From Nostoc sp. KVJ3 (lineage in GTDB: Bacteria; Cyanobacteriota; Cyanobacteriia; Cyanobacteriales; Nostocaceae), in assembly GCF_026127265.1 (NCBI RefSeq), contig NZ_WWFG01000002.1, forward strand, positions 1,798,001-1,862,000: 64,000 nt of DNA, read 5' to 3'. The position numbers were made by a program, and so were the translations under genes. Every line of letters begins with the position of its first letter. Position 1 is the first letter of the stretch. Below, one piece after another: positions 53,620 to 62,583 of the stretch. A model generated the notes under the pieces. The model worked only from the letters and a program-made list of their open reading frames with translations. It was not told the origin of the DNA and searched no databases.

Positions 53620-54342
53620 ATGAATGAAATAAGCATTATTTTAATTGAAGATCACGACTTAACACGAATGGGGCTACGAGCGGCATTACAATCTCACAGC
53701 GCCTTGAAAGTAATTGGTGAAGCAGCAAATGCTACCCAAGGTCTAAAGCTTTTAGAAACGGCAAAGCCAGATGTAGCTGTTGTAGACATTGGTTTGCCTG
53801 ACATGGATGGTATTGAACTTACCCGTAAATTCAAACGCCACCAGGCTGAAACGGGGCAAACGACAACGAAAATTTTGATCCTAACAATGGATCATACAGA
53901 AGATGCTGTACTTGCAGCGTTCGCGGCGGGTGCTGATTCTTATTACATGAAAGAAACAAGCATCAGTAAATTAACTGAGGCAATCCAAGCAACTCACGGC
54001 GGTAACTCTTGGATTGATCCAGCAATTGCCAACGTGGTATTGCGGAAAATGCGACAAGGTATTCCTGGAGAAAGCCAGAATTCTGATAAGCCGAAGACTG
54101 TAAAAATTGAGGCGCTAGCTTCAGAATACGAGCAAGTTTTGGAAACATACCCTCTCACTCAACGAGAATTGGAAATTCTGGAGTTGATTGTAGCTGGGTG
54201 TAGTAATGGACAAATTGCCGAGAAACTCTATATTACAGTTGGTACTGTAAAGACCCATGTTCGTAATATTCTAAATAAATTATGTGCCGATGACCGTACC
54301 CAAGCTGCTGTCAGGGCCTTACGTTCTGGCTTAGTAGCGTGA
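53620..54342 (+). CDS. NarL/LuxR-family response regulator
   Basis: 240 residues from ATG 53620 (MNEISIILIEDHDLTRMGLR); the longer frame from 53521 adds 33 residues unlike the family. Receiver with Asp56 (VAVVDIGLPDMDG) and the Lys in YYMKETS. The C-terminal LuxR helix-turn-helix (LTQRELEILELIVAGCSNGQIAEKL) reads as complete. A two-component transcription factor; divergent from two cytosolic kinases that could act with it, but the pairing is inference. Confidence 0.92.
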   Translation: MNEISIILIEDHDLTRMGLRAALQSHSALKVIGEAANATQGLKLLETAKPDVAVVDIGLPDMDGIELTRKFKRHQAETGQTTTKILILTMDHTEDAVLAAFAAGADSYYMKETSISKLTEAIQATHGGNSWIDPAIANVVLRKMRQGIPGESQNSDKPKTVKIEALASEYEQVLETYPLTQRELEILELIVAGCSNGQIAEKLYITVGTVKTHVRNILNKLCADDRTQAAVRALRSGLVA

Positions 54343-54456
54343 GGAGTTTTGAGTAGGGAAGATGAGGGAGACAACTGGAGTTTAGAGTAAACAGGATCGC
54401 TTCAGTGACCTGAAAAATCAAAGGTTGAAGTAGATTGTGGCATTTGTCTTTTGGTT

Positions 54457-54672
54457 TTAATGTTGCTTTTTTAGCAGTTGGAAACGAATTCTACAAGTGC
54501 GAGTTTGTCCTTGTGTCCATCTAGGCGACTTTCCACGGGGTTTGGGAGGAACAGATGGTGTCCTAATTGCCGTGAAAACTTGTGCGATCGCTTAAGCGAC
54601 TCGTCTAGGATTCAGCTGGGGTTTGGGTTTTTGCCAGGATGGAGGGTTGTCGGTGGTAAAATCGCGTGCTAA
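54457..54672 (-). pseudogene. C-terminal remnant of a transposase
   Basis: The minus strand reads WQKPKPQLNPRRVA, an in-frame TAA, then AIAQVFTAIRTPSVPPKPRG and KSPRWTQGQTRTCRIRF to a stop. The string PPKPRGKSPRW with a basic tail is characteristic of the C-terminus of a large family of cyanobacterial IS transposases. Upstream parts are missing, so only debris remains. Confidence 0.6.
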
Positions 54673-54834
54673 CCATAAATTGCCAAGTCATCAATAGTAA
54701 AAGATCGCTCCATCCCTCACACTGTTCTGGAGTGCTTAGATTTGGAAGCGTCCAATGTAGTCGTTTCTTAGCAAATCTATACTAAACTAGTGGTAAATTG
54801 CAGATTGGCGAAAGAAAAGTAGCCACTACGTTTT

Positions 54835-55026
54835 AAGTAGTCAGACAGAATTAATTACACAATGTCATTGCGAATGGAGGGAGCAGCACCTCCTTTAAGA
54901 GAAGGGTAGCGATCGCTTGGCTGGGATTGCAACTCTTGGAGACGCTCCGCGTAGCAGGGGTAAGCCTCTCTACGAGACGCTCCGCGATCGCTCACAATGA
55001 CAGTAAATATTTTTGTCCGACTACTT
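54835..55026. repeat. Composite repeat element, family H (copy 1)
   Basis: 192 bp with ends AAGTAGTCAGACAGAATTAA and TTTGTCCGACTACTT (inverted). The interior is built of GAGACGCTCCGCG-type repeats between TGTCATTGCGAAT and CACAATGACAG. Related copy at 57749-57920. Confidence 0.65.
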
Positions 55027-55841
55027 ATCAAGTCAAATAAGGCATTCTCGGCAAAGCCAAGAATACTGTACGCACTTGTGCGAAATTGTTTAAGCGTTTC
55101 ACATGAGTCTTAGCGCCATTCCGTTATTAATTCTTAGTAGCTAAGTTAGATACTATTAACCAAAATTTTTGACTCAATGCCTCAATAATATCTATAAACA
55201 GATTGACTCATTTAATAAGCTTTCGCCATTGCACCACAGACTTAGTCAATGGGTGAAATTCATTTTTGTAGTGTTTAAGCAGTCTTGTCAGACTACCCTC
55301 TTTGGTCACAGTTTTAACTGAAATAAATCTGTAATTGGGAGTATATTTGCTATTTTACCCCTTGATTCCAGCTAATTTACCATTTCCCATAGATGAAAGC
55401 GTCTTTCCATAATTAAGAAGGAATCTAATATAATTGGTAGATTGATTTATTGAAATTTCTGTTGACTATTTAACTATTTAGATAGATGTATTTATAATAT
55501 TTAACTCTATATCTAATTGTATATATCTAAAGTTCTAAAGATTACAAAGAGTAGATTTGTAGAAAAAGTCTCTTCCCTTTAGCTGAAGCTAATGAGGCTT
55601 TGAATGCACTTCGTAATGGCTGATTTGAAGGTTCGGTAGTATTAGTCATAGATGGCGAAGGCTCTATTTGAAAAATCGACAGCAGCAGGTAGGGGAAAAA
55701 TATTTTTCTTTGCAAGTACTTAAAATAGAGCTTGAAAGTTAAAAAATTTCTGCCTGTTAACTCTATCATTTGTTAGAGCAAAAAATTGTTCTTGTTGACT
55801 AGGATGTGAATGCTGTACTTATTTCCCATACCAGGAAGAGA

Positions 55842-56039
55842 GCGATCGTGGCTATCCTTGAACAATTACAAGCATGGCATGAGTTAGCACAACAACTGTG
55901 GATTGATAGTATTCGTGCCACCGCCGCCGGATCTAGTTATCCCACCTCGTCAATATCGCTGTGCTGCCCCTGTGACCAAAGTCACAACTTGTCCAGAGAA
56001 AGCATTAAAGGTATTATATTTAATGAATTACCTAAATAA
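55842..56039 (+). pseudogene. Transketolase N-terminal fragment
   Basis: The frame reads ILEQLQAWHELAQQLWIDSI then RATAAGSSYPTSS, closely resembling the start of cyanobacterial transketolase-like proteins (LRVDSIRAT-x-AGSGHPTSS). The conserved GSGHP is degraded to GSSYP and the sequence loses similarity within about 45 residues. It is a decayed gene head; no other part of the gene is nearby. Confidence 0.5.
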
Positions 56040-56122
56040 GTAAAATACAAATTTGCTTTGAAGTTTAGACTCTTAATCGAGAGAAAAATATCTTGCACAG
56101 AAACTATTTTAGAAGGATATAT

Positions 56123-57376
56123 ATGAAAGTTTTAATTGTTACATGTCACTTACCAACTGATGATAAAACTGATAAACATGGATGGTTTAAACGCATAGAA
56201 CTCTTTATCGATGCACTCAAGGATATTTCTGAGATCCACATCCTTTACTATATTAATGACGGACAAGAAAATTTAAAATTAGAAACAACTACTCAAATAG
56301 AAACAAATTTAAGCAATAAATTCAATAAACAGGTTAGCCTATATCTTTGTCCATATAGAATGAGAGGTAATTTTGTAAGAAAATCAATAGATTTAACTTT
56401 GAGTTATTACAATCAGAAAAGATTGCTTGCTAGCAGAGAATCATTAGAAACTAGAGTTTTAAAAGAGAAAGTTCAAATAATTAAACCTGACATAGTATTC
56501 TTTAATAGATTACTATCAATTCTCCCAGCATTAGGTACTGATTATAACTTCCCCAATATTTTTTTTGATGTTGATGATGTTTATCACACTGACTATTACA
56601 AGAGACTATGGATATCTAAGCTACGTTATTTAGAGAATCCCTGGCAGAATGTTAAATCAGTTCCTATTTTATTTTTTCAGAGTATTTATAAAGAATTACT
56701 ACTTGCTCATGCTACTGCAATTTCAGACTTAACATTTGTTTGTTCTGAGATCGATCGTAAATATATTTCAGAAAAATTTAATGAGTCTCAGGTTAAAACA
56801 GTACCAAATGCTGTGACTATCCCGACGGAAAAAAGTTCGCTTCCTAGCAACCCAAATTTGCTGTTTTTAGGAAATTATCACCAATCACCTAATAATGTTA
56901 TTGGCGCTAATTTCTTGATAGAGAAAATTTGGCCGCTTATTTATCAAGAGCAGCCAGAAGCACGCTTAATTATTGCTGGCAAGAATCCAGAGAATATTCG
57001 TACTTATACTGATAATATTCCTGGAGTTGAATTTACAGGCTTTGTCACAGATATAGATGCTCTTTATGCCCAAACTCGCGTGGTTTGTTGCCCAATCTTA
57101 TCTGGAGGTGGTACTCGACTTAAACTCATCGAAGCAGCAGCGTATGGAAAACCAATTGTTTCAACTAGCGTTGGAGCAGAAGGACTAGAAATTATAGACG
57201 GGAAAGAATATATGCTTCGAGATCAGCCTGAAGATTTTGCCCAGGCTTGCCTAGAATTATTTAGAAATGATTTTCTTTGCGAGCAGCTAGGAAATGAAGC
57301 TCGTGCTGCTGCTATAAAACATTACGATCGCAACTGTATAATTAATCTTATACAAAAGTACTTTCAGCAGTTCTAA
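56123..57376 (+). CDS. Glycosyltransferase family 4/GT1-like
   Basis: 417 residues from ATG 56123, preceded by AGAAGGA at 56111; a TTG at 56093 is the longer alternative. GT-B fold: N-terminal MKVLIVTCHLPTDDKTDKHG with donor-side Rossmann segments, and a C-terminal half with LLFLGNYHQSPNNVIGANFL, ARLIIAGKNP, VEFTGFVTDIDALYAQTRVV and the sugar-nucleotide site PILSGGGTRLKLIEAAAYGKPIVST with the E-x7-E-like arrangement. It transfers a sugar to an unknown acceptor, probably for exopolysaccharide or glycolipid. It stands alone, surrounded by repeats; low G+C suggests recent acquisition or A+T drift. Confidence 0.88.
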   Translation: MKVLIVTCHLPTDDKTDKHGWFKRIELFIDALKDISEIHILYYINDGQENLKLETTTQIETNLSNKFNKQVSLYLCPYRMRGNFVRKSIDLTLSYYNQKRLLASRESLETRVLKEKVQIIKPDIVFFNRLLSILPALGTDYNFPNIFFDVDDVYHTDYYKRLWISKLRYLENPWQNVKSVPILFFQSIYKELLLAHATAISDLTFVCSEIDRKYISEKFNESQVKTVPNAVTIPTEKSSLPSNPNLLFLGNYHQSPNNVIGANFLIEKIWPLIYQEQPEARLIIAGKNPENIRTYTDNIPGVEFTGFVTDIDALYAQTRVVCCPILSGGGTRLKLIEAAAYGKPIVSTSVGAEGLEIIDGKEYMLRDQPEDFAQACLELFRNDFLCEQLGNEARAAAIKHYDRNCIINLIQKYFQQF

Positions 57377-57553
57377 TACGAAGTTGCCAAAGAGTGTTAG
57401 CCAGTTTGAGATAAGCTAAGTTATAATTTTGGGCATAGTTGATTTATTCTGTTTATAAACTCATTAAGTTTTGCGGCGATCTAGATATTTTTGAGATGCT
57501 TATGACTTTTTATTAGGAAATAAGGTGCGTTTCTCCTTTTGTGAGATACGAAT

Positions 57554-57690
57554 CAATACTGTTCGATTAAGGTAAGAGACGCGATAAATCGCCGTCTTTT
57601 CAATCATCAGTCCTTCATCCTGACGGCGATTTATCGCGGATTTGGGATCTATTATTTTCATCAAATAACCTTAACCAAACCGTATTAAGG
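57554..57690. repeat. MITE-like element, family A (copy 3) with imperfect target duplication
   Basis: Ends CAATACTGTTCGATTAAGG and CCTTAACCAAACCGTATT; inner palindrome as in copies 1 and 2. Flanks AGATACGAAT (left) and AGGTACGAAT (right) differ by one base, as expected of an ageing target duplication; the element then ends near 57687. Confidence 0.75.
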
Positions 57691-57748
57691 TACGAATTGA
57701 ATACTTTTTCTAATTTGGCGACTAGCATAGTCGCCCCGAACATTGATA

Positions 57749-57920
57749 ACTACTTGGACAGAATTAATTACACAATGTCATTGCAAATGAAGCGTTCGCG
57801 GTAGCGTCTCGTAGAGATAGCGCAATGAGCAATCCCAACCCTTGCGTTCGCGAAGCGCGTCCGAAGGACTTATGCTTCGCTGTGCTCGCAATGACTGTAA
57901 ATATCTTTATCCAACTACTT
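57749..57920. repeat. Composite repeat element, family H (copy 2)
   Basis: Shares GACAGAATTAATTACACAAT and TGTCATTGC at the left and AATGACTGTAAATAT...CAACTACTT at the right with the copy at 54835. The interior has the repeat GCGTTCGCGAAGCGCGTCCGA. Confidence 0.65.
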
Positions 57921-58114
57921 ACCACTATTCTTGATTCGCCGACTTGATTCAGAGGCACGGATTTGGGAAATCAATTGCCTTTACCACAAATCTAGGCTTT
58001 CAATATAAACAGTCTCTTATTGATGATATAAATATCTATAGATACCAGTTTAAGTGACTGCGCCTACTTTATCCTTTAAGTTACAAACAGCTTTTTGGCG
58101 TTTTTAATTTTTAG

Positions 58115-58486
58115 TGGGGGTGGAGGGACTTGAACCCACACGACCTATTACGGTCAACGGATTTTCATCCTCCCGCAGTTTTCACTGCTGCCTGATGGCA
58201 ATAGCCAAATCAGGTTTTGAGAATTGGACTCTCCCTTTACCCTCGACTTAACGTTAGGGTAGCTCCCGTCGGGTCTCTGCACCTTCCGAACAGTTATGAG
58301 TTAGGAGTTAAGAGTTTTAAATTTACTCAGCACTCAACACTCATGACTTTCTTCGGCTTGGCTCAGGATTGCCATGTCTGTCACCAGATTTAGGTTTCCC
58401 TGAGTTTGAGAGCTTCCACTTGAGGGATTTCTCCTTCAAGGCTCAGTTATCTAAGTCCGTAGCGTCTACCATTCCGCCACACCCCC
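58115..58486 (-). tRNA. trnL: tRNA-Leu(UAA), split by a group I intron
   Basis: On the minus strand, exon 1 is 58486-58453 (begins GGGGGTG, ends ACGGACTT) and exon 2 is 58165-58115 (begins AAAATCCG). Joined, they give the loop CUUAAAA with anticodon UAA, a 7-bp acceptor stem GGGGGTG/CACCCCC, a long variable arm (GACC/GGTC) and the TTCAAGT loop. CCA is not encoded. The T-stem reads GTGGG/CCCTC, which leaves one U-U mismatch where other cyanobacteria usually have an A-U pair. It decodes leucine UUA/UUG codons. Confidence 0.95.
58166..58452 (-). other. Group I intron in trnL anticodon
   Basis: 287 bases between U34 and A35 of the anticodon, the site used in cyanobacteria and chloroplasts. It begins AGATAACTGAGCC after exonic U and ends in G. 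Core elements P/Q/R/S are recognisable (e.g. AATCCTGAGCCAAGC and the GACGGGAGCTACCCTAACG region). A loop around 58292-58350 is made of heptamer-type repeat (GTTAGGAGTTAAGAG), as is known for the P6b element of Nostoc. No endonuclease ORF. Confidence 0.93.
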
Positions 58487-58856
58487 GCAGGTGTTTGCTA
58501 AGTAACTAGTATAAATCTAGTTATTTTTTGGAGGCATCAAATACCGCCTTATCTATTCCACCATCAATTGTGTCTTTTGTCCAACTAGATTGAAAATATT
58601 TTTTTTAGATTGTGCGATCGCTTCCTAAATCGGAAGTTTTTTTCGTAATCAACCTAGATTACTTTTCTCTCTGGTGTGGCTAAAGCATTTATTTGCTGGC
58701 AGATTTACGATAGTAGCATAATATTACCTGTTGTCAATCAATCTGGATATAAAAAAGGAATTCTGGCTTAGTTATCTTGAAAGGATTGTGATTATACTTC
58801 CCTCAGATTGGCTGTTCAGCCTATGATGGAAAACAGATGCTTAGACCAAAAAAGTT
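58487..58856. other. Divergent spacer between trnL and ndhL
   Basis: 370 bases holding promoters in both directions. No RNA, repeat element or ORF recognised. Confidence 0.5.
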
Positions 58857-59069
58857 ATGATTGTCGCCCTGCTGTATCTGATTTTGGCTGGAGCTTACCT
58901 TCTGGTAATCCCCATTGCTGTATTGTTCTACCTGAAGCAGCGTTGGTATGTAGCTAGCTCCATCGAGCGTTTATTGATGTACTTTTTGGTATTTTTCTTC
59001 TTTCCGGGTTTGTTGGTTCTATCGCCGTTTGCAAATTTCCGACCCCAACGGCGACAAGTTCAAGTTTAA
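58857..59069 (+). CDS. ndhL: NAD(P)H-quinone oxidoreductase subunit L
   Basis: 70 residues with two to three hydrophobic helices (MIVALLYLILAGAYLLVIPI and ERLLMYFLVFFFFPGLLVLS), ending NFRPQRRQ. This matches NdhL (IctA), a small membrane subunit of the cyanobacterial NDH-1 complex needed for cyclic electron flow and inorganic carbon uptake. Followed after 24 bases by DUF3007, the conserved ndhL-DUF3007-trpA order. Confidence 0.95.
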   Translation: MIVALLYLILAGAYLLVIPIAVLFYLKQRWYVASSIERLLMYFLVFFFFPGLLVLSPFANFRPQRRQVQV

Positions 59070-59093
59070 CGAAATTGGTAGGTCATAACTCTC

Positions 59094-59405
59094 ATGCGAC
59101 GGATTGACGCTATTGGAATTGGCTTAGGTGTTTTTCTTGCCGGCGGCTTGGCTTATATAGGATTGCAGCTAGTCGGTTTGGATAATCAGAAAGCTGGTAT
59201 ATGGAGCCAAGTCTTACTAGTTAGTGGTTTAATTGGCTGGTTAGCGACCTATTTTTTCCGTGCGGTGGGACAAAAAATGACCTACCACCAACAACGGGAA
59301 CAGTATGAGCAAGACTTTCTGCAAAAGCGGCTAGATGAGCTTACTCCCGAAGAACTTGCACGAATTCAAGCTGAAATAGAACAAGAAGAGCAATCTCAGG
59401 TGTAA
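59094..59405 (+). CDS. DUF3007 family membrane protein
   Basis: 103 residues: two membrane helices (about 6-27 and 38-58), then a charged helix (YHQQREQYEQDFLQKRLDEL) and an acidic tail (TPEELARIQAEIEQEE). DUF3007 is found in cyanobacteria and plastids beside ndhL. A role in NDH-1 or thylakoid biogenesis is a reasonable guess only. Same operon as ndhL. Confidence 0.88.
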   Translation: MRRIDAIGIGLGVFLAGGLAYIGLQLVGLDNQKAGIWSQVLLVSGLIGWLATYFFRAVGQKMTYHQQREQYEQDFLQKRLDELTPEELARIQAEIEQEEQSQV

Positions 59406-59514
59406 AGTTATCATTGGTCAGTTGTAATTTGTCATTTGTAACTTGCCCAAAGCTAATGACTAAGTGACCACTGAACACTGACCAATGACCACTAATCTAT
59501 TAACACTTCACGAA

Positions 59515-60342
59515 ATGACTGCAATTTCTGATTGCTTTGAAACCCTGGCGCAAAATCATGAGTGCGCTCTGATTCCATTTATTACTGCTGGAGATCCAGA
59601 TTTAGAAACAACCGCAAAAGCGTTGCAGGTTCTAGATCGTAATGGAGCCGACATTATTGAACTGGGTATACCCTATTCCGATCCTCTGGCTGATGGGCCA
59701 GTGATTCAAGCTGCTGCTACCCGCGCCTTGCAAAGGGGGACAAAATTGGAGCAGGTGCTGGAAATGTTGCAAGAGATTACTCCCAAACTGCGATCGCCCA
59801 TTGTCCTATTTACTTATTACAACCCAATTTTGCACCGAGGAATTGACAAATTTCTCCAGGAAATTGCGGCGGCTGGCGTAGCGGGATTGGTAGTACCAGA
59901 CTTACCCTTAGAAGAAGCCGCAAGCTTGCTCCAACCAGCTAGCGCCATCGGAATTGATCTCACCTTGTTCATAGCTCCCACGAGTTCAGATGAACGAATA
60001 GAAGCGATCGCTCGTTCTTCCCAAGGATTTATTTATTTGATCACTGTTACCGGGGTAACAGGAATGCGATCGCAAGTGGAAAATCGCGTATCCAATTTAC
60101 TCAAACAAATTCGTGGTGTTACTGAGAAACCTATCGGTGTCGGCTTTGGCATCTCTGAAGCAGCACAAGCCCGTCAGGTAAGAGAATGGGGTGCAGATGC
60201 AGTGATTGTGGGCAGTGCTTTTGTGAAACGGTTAGCCCAAGGGACACCAGAGGAAGGACTAAATGCGATCGCCCAATTTTGCCAAAGTCTCAAGACAGCT
60301 ATCAACACCACCAACACCAGCACAAATACTCCTCTTGATTAG
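59515..60342 (+). CDS. trpA: Tryptophan synthase alpha chain
   Basis: 275 residues from the ATG at 59515 (MTAISDCFETL); an ATG at 59485 adds ten residues encoded by spacer repeat. TIM barrel with the catalytic Glu in IPFITAGDPDLETT-to-IIELGIPYSDPLADGP and the loop-2 Asp, then FIAPTSSDERI, YLITVTGVTG, IGVGFGIS and GADAVIVGSAFVK. It cleaves indole-3-glycerol phosphate to indole, which passes to TrpB. TrpB is not adjacent. Short, Ser/Thr/Asn-rich C-terminal tail. Confidence 0.96.
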   Translation: MTAISDCFETLAQNHECALIPFITAGDPDLETTAKALQVLDRNGADIIELGIPYSDPLADGPVIQAAATRALQRGTKLEQVLEMLQEITPKLRSPIVLFTYYNPILHRGIDKFLQEIAAAGVAGLVVPDLPLEEAASLLQPASAIGIDLTLFIAPTSSDERIEAIARSSQGFIYLITVTGVTGMRSQVENRVSNLLKQIRGVTEKPIGVGFGISEAAQARQVREWGADAVIVGSAFVKRLAQGTPEEGLNAIAQFCQSLKTAINTTNTSTNTPLD

Positions 60343-60577
60343 ACGGGAAAAGTAGATTAAAAAGTATAACAGCGTAGTTTTTCTACCGTTCTTTGGTAGA
60401 CAATTTGACCATTATGGTTTTGAATATTAACATCAGATATCATGATGTAAAAAAACTAGCGGATCCGGTCGCTTATAGTTTGAGTATTATGTGAATTCAA
60501 GTAGGCATAATTTATGAGTGTGAGAGTGAGTCAGTCACAAATGGTTATAGTTACGTCGCAATTAAGGAGCAAAGGCG

Positions 60578-61240
60578 ATGAGTGAGAGTATGGCTTTTAT
60601 CGGCGGGGTCGCCGTAGCTGGGCTGGCGGCTCTCGTATTGCTCAAAGGAACAAATACCCCCCTACAATCTAACTTTGCTGTTGCTCCGCAAATGCCAGGG
60701 ACTGTAGTAGCGCCGGGAATACAGCCACAAATGTATCCTTACGGCCCTTATGGGCAACCAATATATCCTACCAGTCAGTCACCAACCGCTACCAGTGCTG
60801 ACCAGCGCCTAGAGATGGAGAAGCTGAACACGCAGATGCAGTTGGAGCGTTTTAAAAACGACAATGAACAGCAGAAGGTGCAAATTCAACAGTTACAAGC
60901 CCAAATTCAAAATTTCAATACTCAGCAACAGTGGCAACAAGCCCAGCAGTATAACCAACAAAAAGTAACAGCACTCCAGCCGCAAAATGCTGCTTGGTGG
61001 TCTTCACCTATGCTTTGGGCTGTAGGTGGTGCAACTCTGACTATTGGTGGTGGTGTTGTCGTCGCTGGAGTATTGGCTTTGTTCTCGCCACGGCAGCGCC
61101 CAGCCCGTACTGTACAAGTGATTCACCCCTACCAAGGAAACACACCGCCCTTGGTTCCAGTCCGTCGTGCTGAGTTTCTCCCTGCTTCACGGATGGAAGC
61201 AAGACGAGTTGAAGCCCCAGAATACGACGAAATGCATTAA
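60578..61240 (+). CDS. Two-helix membrane protein with Gln-rich coiled coil, unknown function
   Basis: 220 residues. N-terminal membrane helix (MAFIGGVAVAGLAALVLL), a Pro/Tyr/Gly-rich stretch (about 40-70), a Gln-rich coiled coil (about 75-125: KLNTQMQLERFKNDNEQQ...), a second helix (about 147-168) and a basic Pro-rich tail. The central domain should lie on one side of the membrane with both ends on the other. I do not recognise the family. AAGGAG at 60564 supports the ATG at 60578. A strong terminator follows. Confidence 0.7.
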   Translation: MSESMAFIGGVAVAGLAALVLLKGTNTPLQSNFAVAPQMPGTVVAPGIQPQMYPYGPYGQPIYPTSQSPTATSADQRLEMEKLNTQMQLERFKNDNEQQKVQIQQLQAQIQNFNTQQQWQQAQQYNQQKVTALQPQNAAWWSSPMLWAVGGATLTIGGGVVVAGVLALFSPRQRPARTVQVIHPYQGNTPPLVPVRRAEFLPASRMEARRVEAPEYDEMH

Positions 61241-61286
61241 CAAGGAAAATCAAACTAGAGATAAACACCAATTTAAAATCTATCTT

Positions 61287-61317
61287 GTTTCCAGGTTATA
61301 TCTGGAAACTTTTTTTA
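61287..61317 (+). terminator. Rho-independent terminator
   Basis: GTTTCCAG-GTTATAT-CTGGAAAC followed by TTTTTTT, about 45 bases after the preceding stop codon. Confidence 0.9.
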
Positions 61318-61426
61318 TTTGGCCGCTGCGAATTCAAGAGGCGCAGCATCCTTGTAGATATTTCCCGCCACTGCCCATTGGTGACAACTTAAGAAAAAGG
61401 TAAGCTTGCAACATTAATCCTAAGTA

Positions 61427-61627
61427 ATATCATGTCCGGTTAAACACTTGTCATTGCGTACTCCGTTGGAGAACCCGTTCGCGAATAGCGTCTCCGAAGG
61501 AGAAGGGTACGGAGTGAAGCATAAGTCCTTTGGACACGCTTCGCGAACGCAGAGTCCTGGTGATTGCTTCGCTCCACTTCATTGCGATCGCAATGACATA
61601 TCGTAAGTAATTTGGCGGACATGATAT
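61427..61627. repeat. Composite inverted-repeat element, family G (copy 2)
   Basis: 201 bp with ends ATATCATGTCCGGTTAA and TTTGGCGGACATGATAT (inverted). The interior has ACACTTGTCATTGCG/CGCAATGACA and the repeat GAATAGCGTCTCCGAAGGAG. Confidence 0.65.
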
Positions 61628-62106
61628 AAATCGGTGAAAATAAACCTAACTACTTGTCTACAAGGGTTGTGGATAAAACATATTTAATTTATGGAGATGT
61701 CTTCTGTATAATTGTAGACATTCTTGGCAACTTGTCGCAGACATCGCCACATCATCAAACATCTACTGGCAATAACGGCGTTGCTGATTGCGGTATGAAA
61801 ACGATTGATTGTGCATTGCGGTGAAAAATCCTTGTAGAGACGTAAAATTTTACGTCTCTATATTCAAGTTCATAGCTCGATTCAGTAATGCCGCAATAAC
61901 TTATACTAACTTTTGACTTGATAGCCAGAGGCTATGTAAAGTTTTTAGCTAATTATCAAAAATAATTGCAAGTATATTAATAAGCTTTACAATGTATTCC
62001 ATTTTACACTGGATTAAGAAAGTCAACCCTTAAAATCATTTAAAGACTTATAGTCAAACCTTTCAAACCAGGTATCTCACTCAAAATAGCGATCAATATT
62101 TCAAAT
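61628..62106. other. Spacer with MITE family F copy
   Basis: The MITE lies at 61780-61894 (GGCGTTGCTGATTGCGGTAT ... CGATTCAGTAATGCCGC). The 200 bases before the secreted-protein gene contain no recognised element. Confidence 0.6.
61780..61894. repeat. MITE-like element, family F (copy 2)
   Basis: Nearly the same sequence as at 49672-49784, with an extra GATT duplication after AAACGATT. Central palindrome GTAGAGACGTAAAA/TTTTACGTCTCTAT. Confidence 0.75.
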
Positions 62107-62583
62107 ATGCAAACAAGAAATTTAATTGCTTCATTCGCATTAGGTATAACCTTAACCGCAATACCTACAATCCCATCTTATGCGGTAACAAAGACACCAA
62201 ACTTGTACAATCTCTCTGGTTATCAAGGAGGACACCAAATCAAAGTTACTTACTCAACATCAAGCTTTACTGGGAAGCCACTTTTCCACTATGAAGACAA
62301 GGAACAAACATTAGATTTTTCAGGAGATGAGATTCGGACTGCGAAATCGGAAATCGGCACATTAGTGACTGTAACCATCCGCAGAACAGTGGATACTGGT
62401 TCCACTACATTTAGTTTGCTTATACCTAGTATAAATTTAGGGACAGCCTATCAAGCCCCAATTGAAACTAATGGCATCACAACAATCAACCGCTTTTCTC
62501 CAATTCCGCAATTTAACCAAGGGCAAATACAGACTTACACAATTACCCCTTTGAAAGGTACAGCTGAATCTGTCGCGTTTTAA
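62107..62583 (+). CDS. Secreted protein of unknown function
   Basis: 158 residues with a signal peptide (MQTRNLIASFALGITLTAIP ... SYA, cleavage near 26). The mature part is beta-rich (HQIKVTYSTSSFTGKPLFHY; TLVTVTIRRTVDTGSTTFSL), with no cysteines, catalytic motifs or anchor. It looks like a small beta-sandwich periplasmic or exported protein. Not recognised. It stands alone with spacers on both sides. Confidence 0.65.
   Translation: MQTRNLIASFALGITLTAIPTIPSYAVTKTPNLYNLSGYQGGHQIKVTYSTSSFTGKPLFHYEDKEQTLDFSGDEIRTAKSEIGTLVTVTIRRTVDTGSTTFSLLIPSINLGTAYQAPIETNGITTINRFSPIPQFNQGQIQTYTITPLKGTAESVAF

Larger units (their letters stand above)
54343..55805. other. Long spacer with transposase debris and MITE
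   Basis: 54457-54672 is the tail of a transposase gene, 54835-55026 is a repeat element of family H. The remainder (to 55805) is A+T rich; a minus-strand 75-codon frame ending at 55542 is unsupported. Confidence 0.6.
57377..58114. other. Spacer with two repeat elements
   Basis: Contains MITE family A copy 3 (57554-57690) and family H copy 2 (57749-57920). No gene is seen; the small frame on the minus strand at 57764-57958 is translated repeat. Confidence 0.65.

Noticed and set aside
55542..55769. 75-codon minus-strand frame
   Set aside because: Hydrophobic, low-complexity start in an A+T-rich spacer, no recognised family; the internal Met gives only 35 residues.
61440..61622. 60-codon minus-strand frame (and the similar one at 57764-57958)
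   Set aside because: Both are translations of the interior of composite repeat elements G and H.
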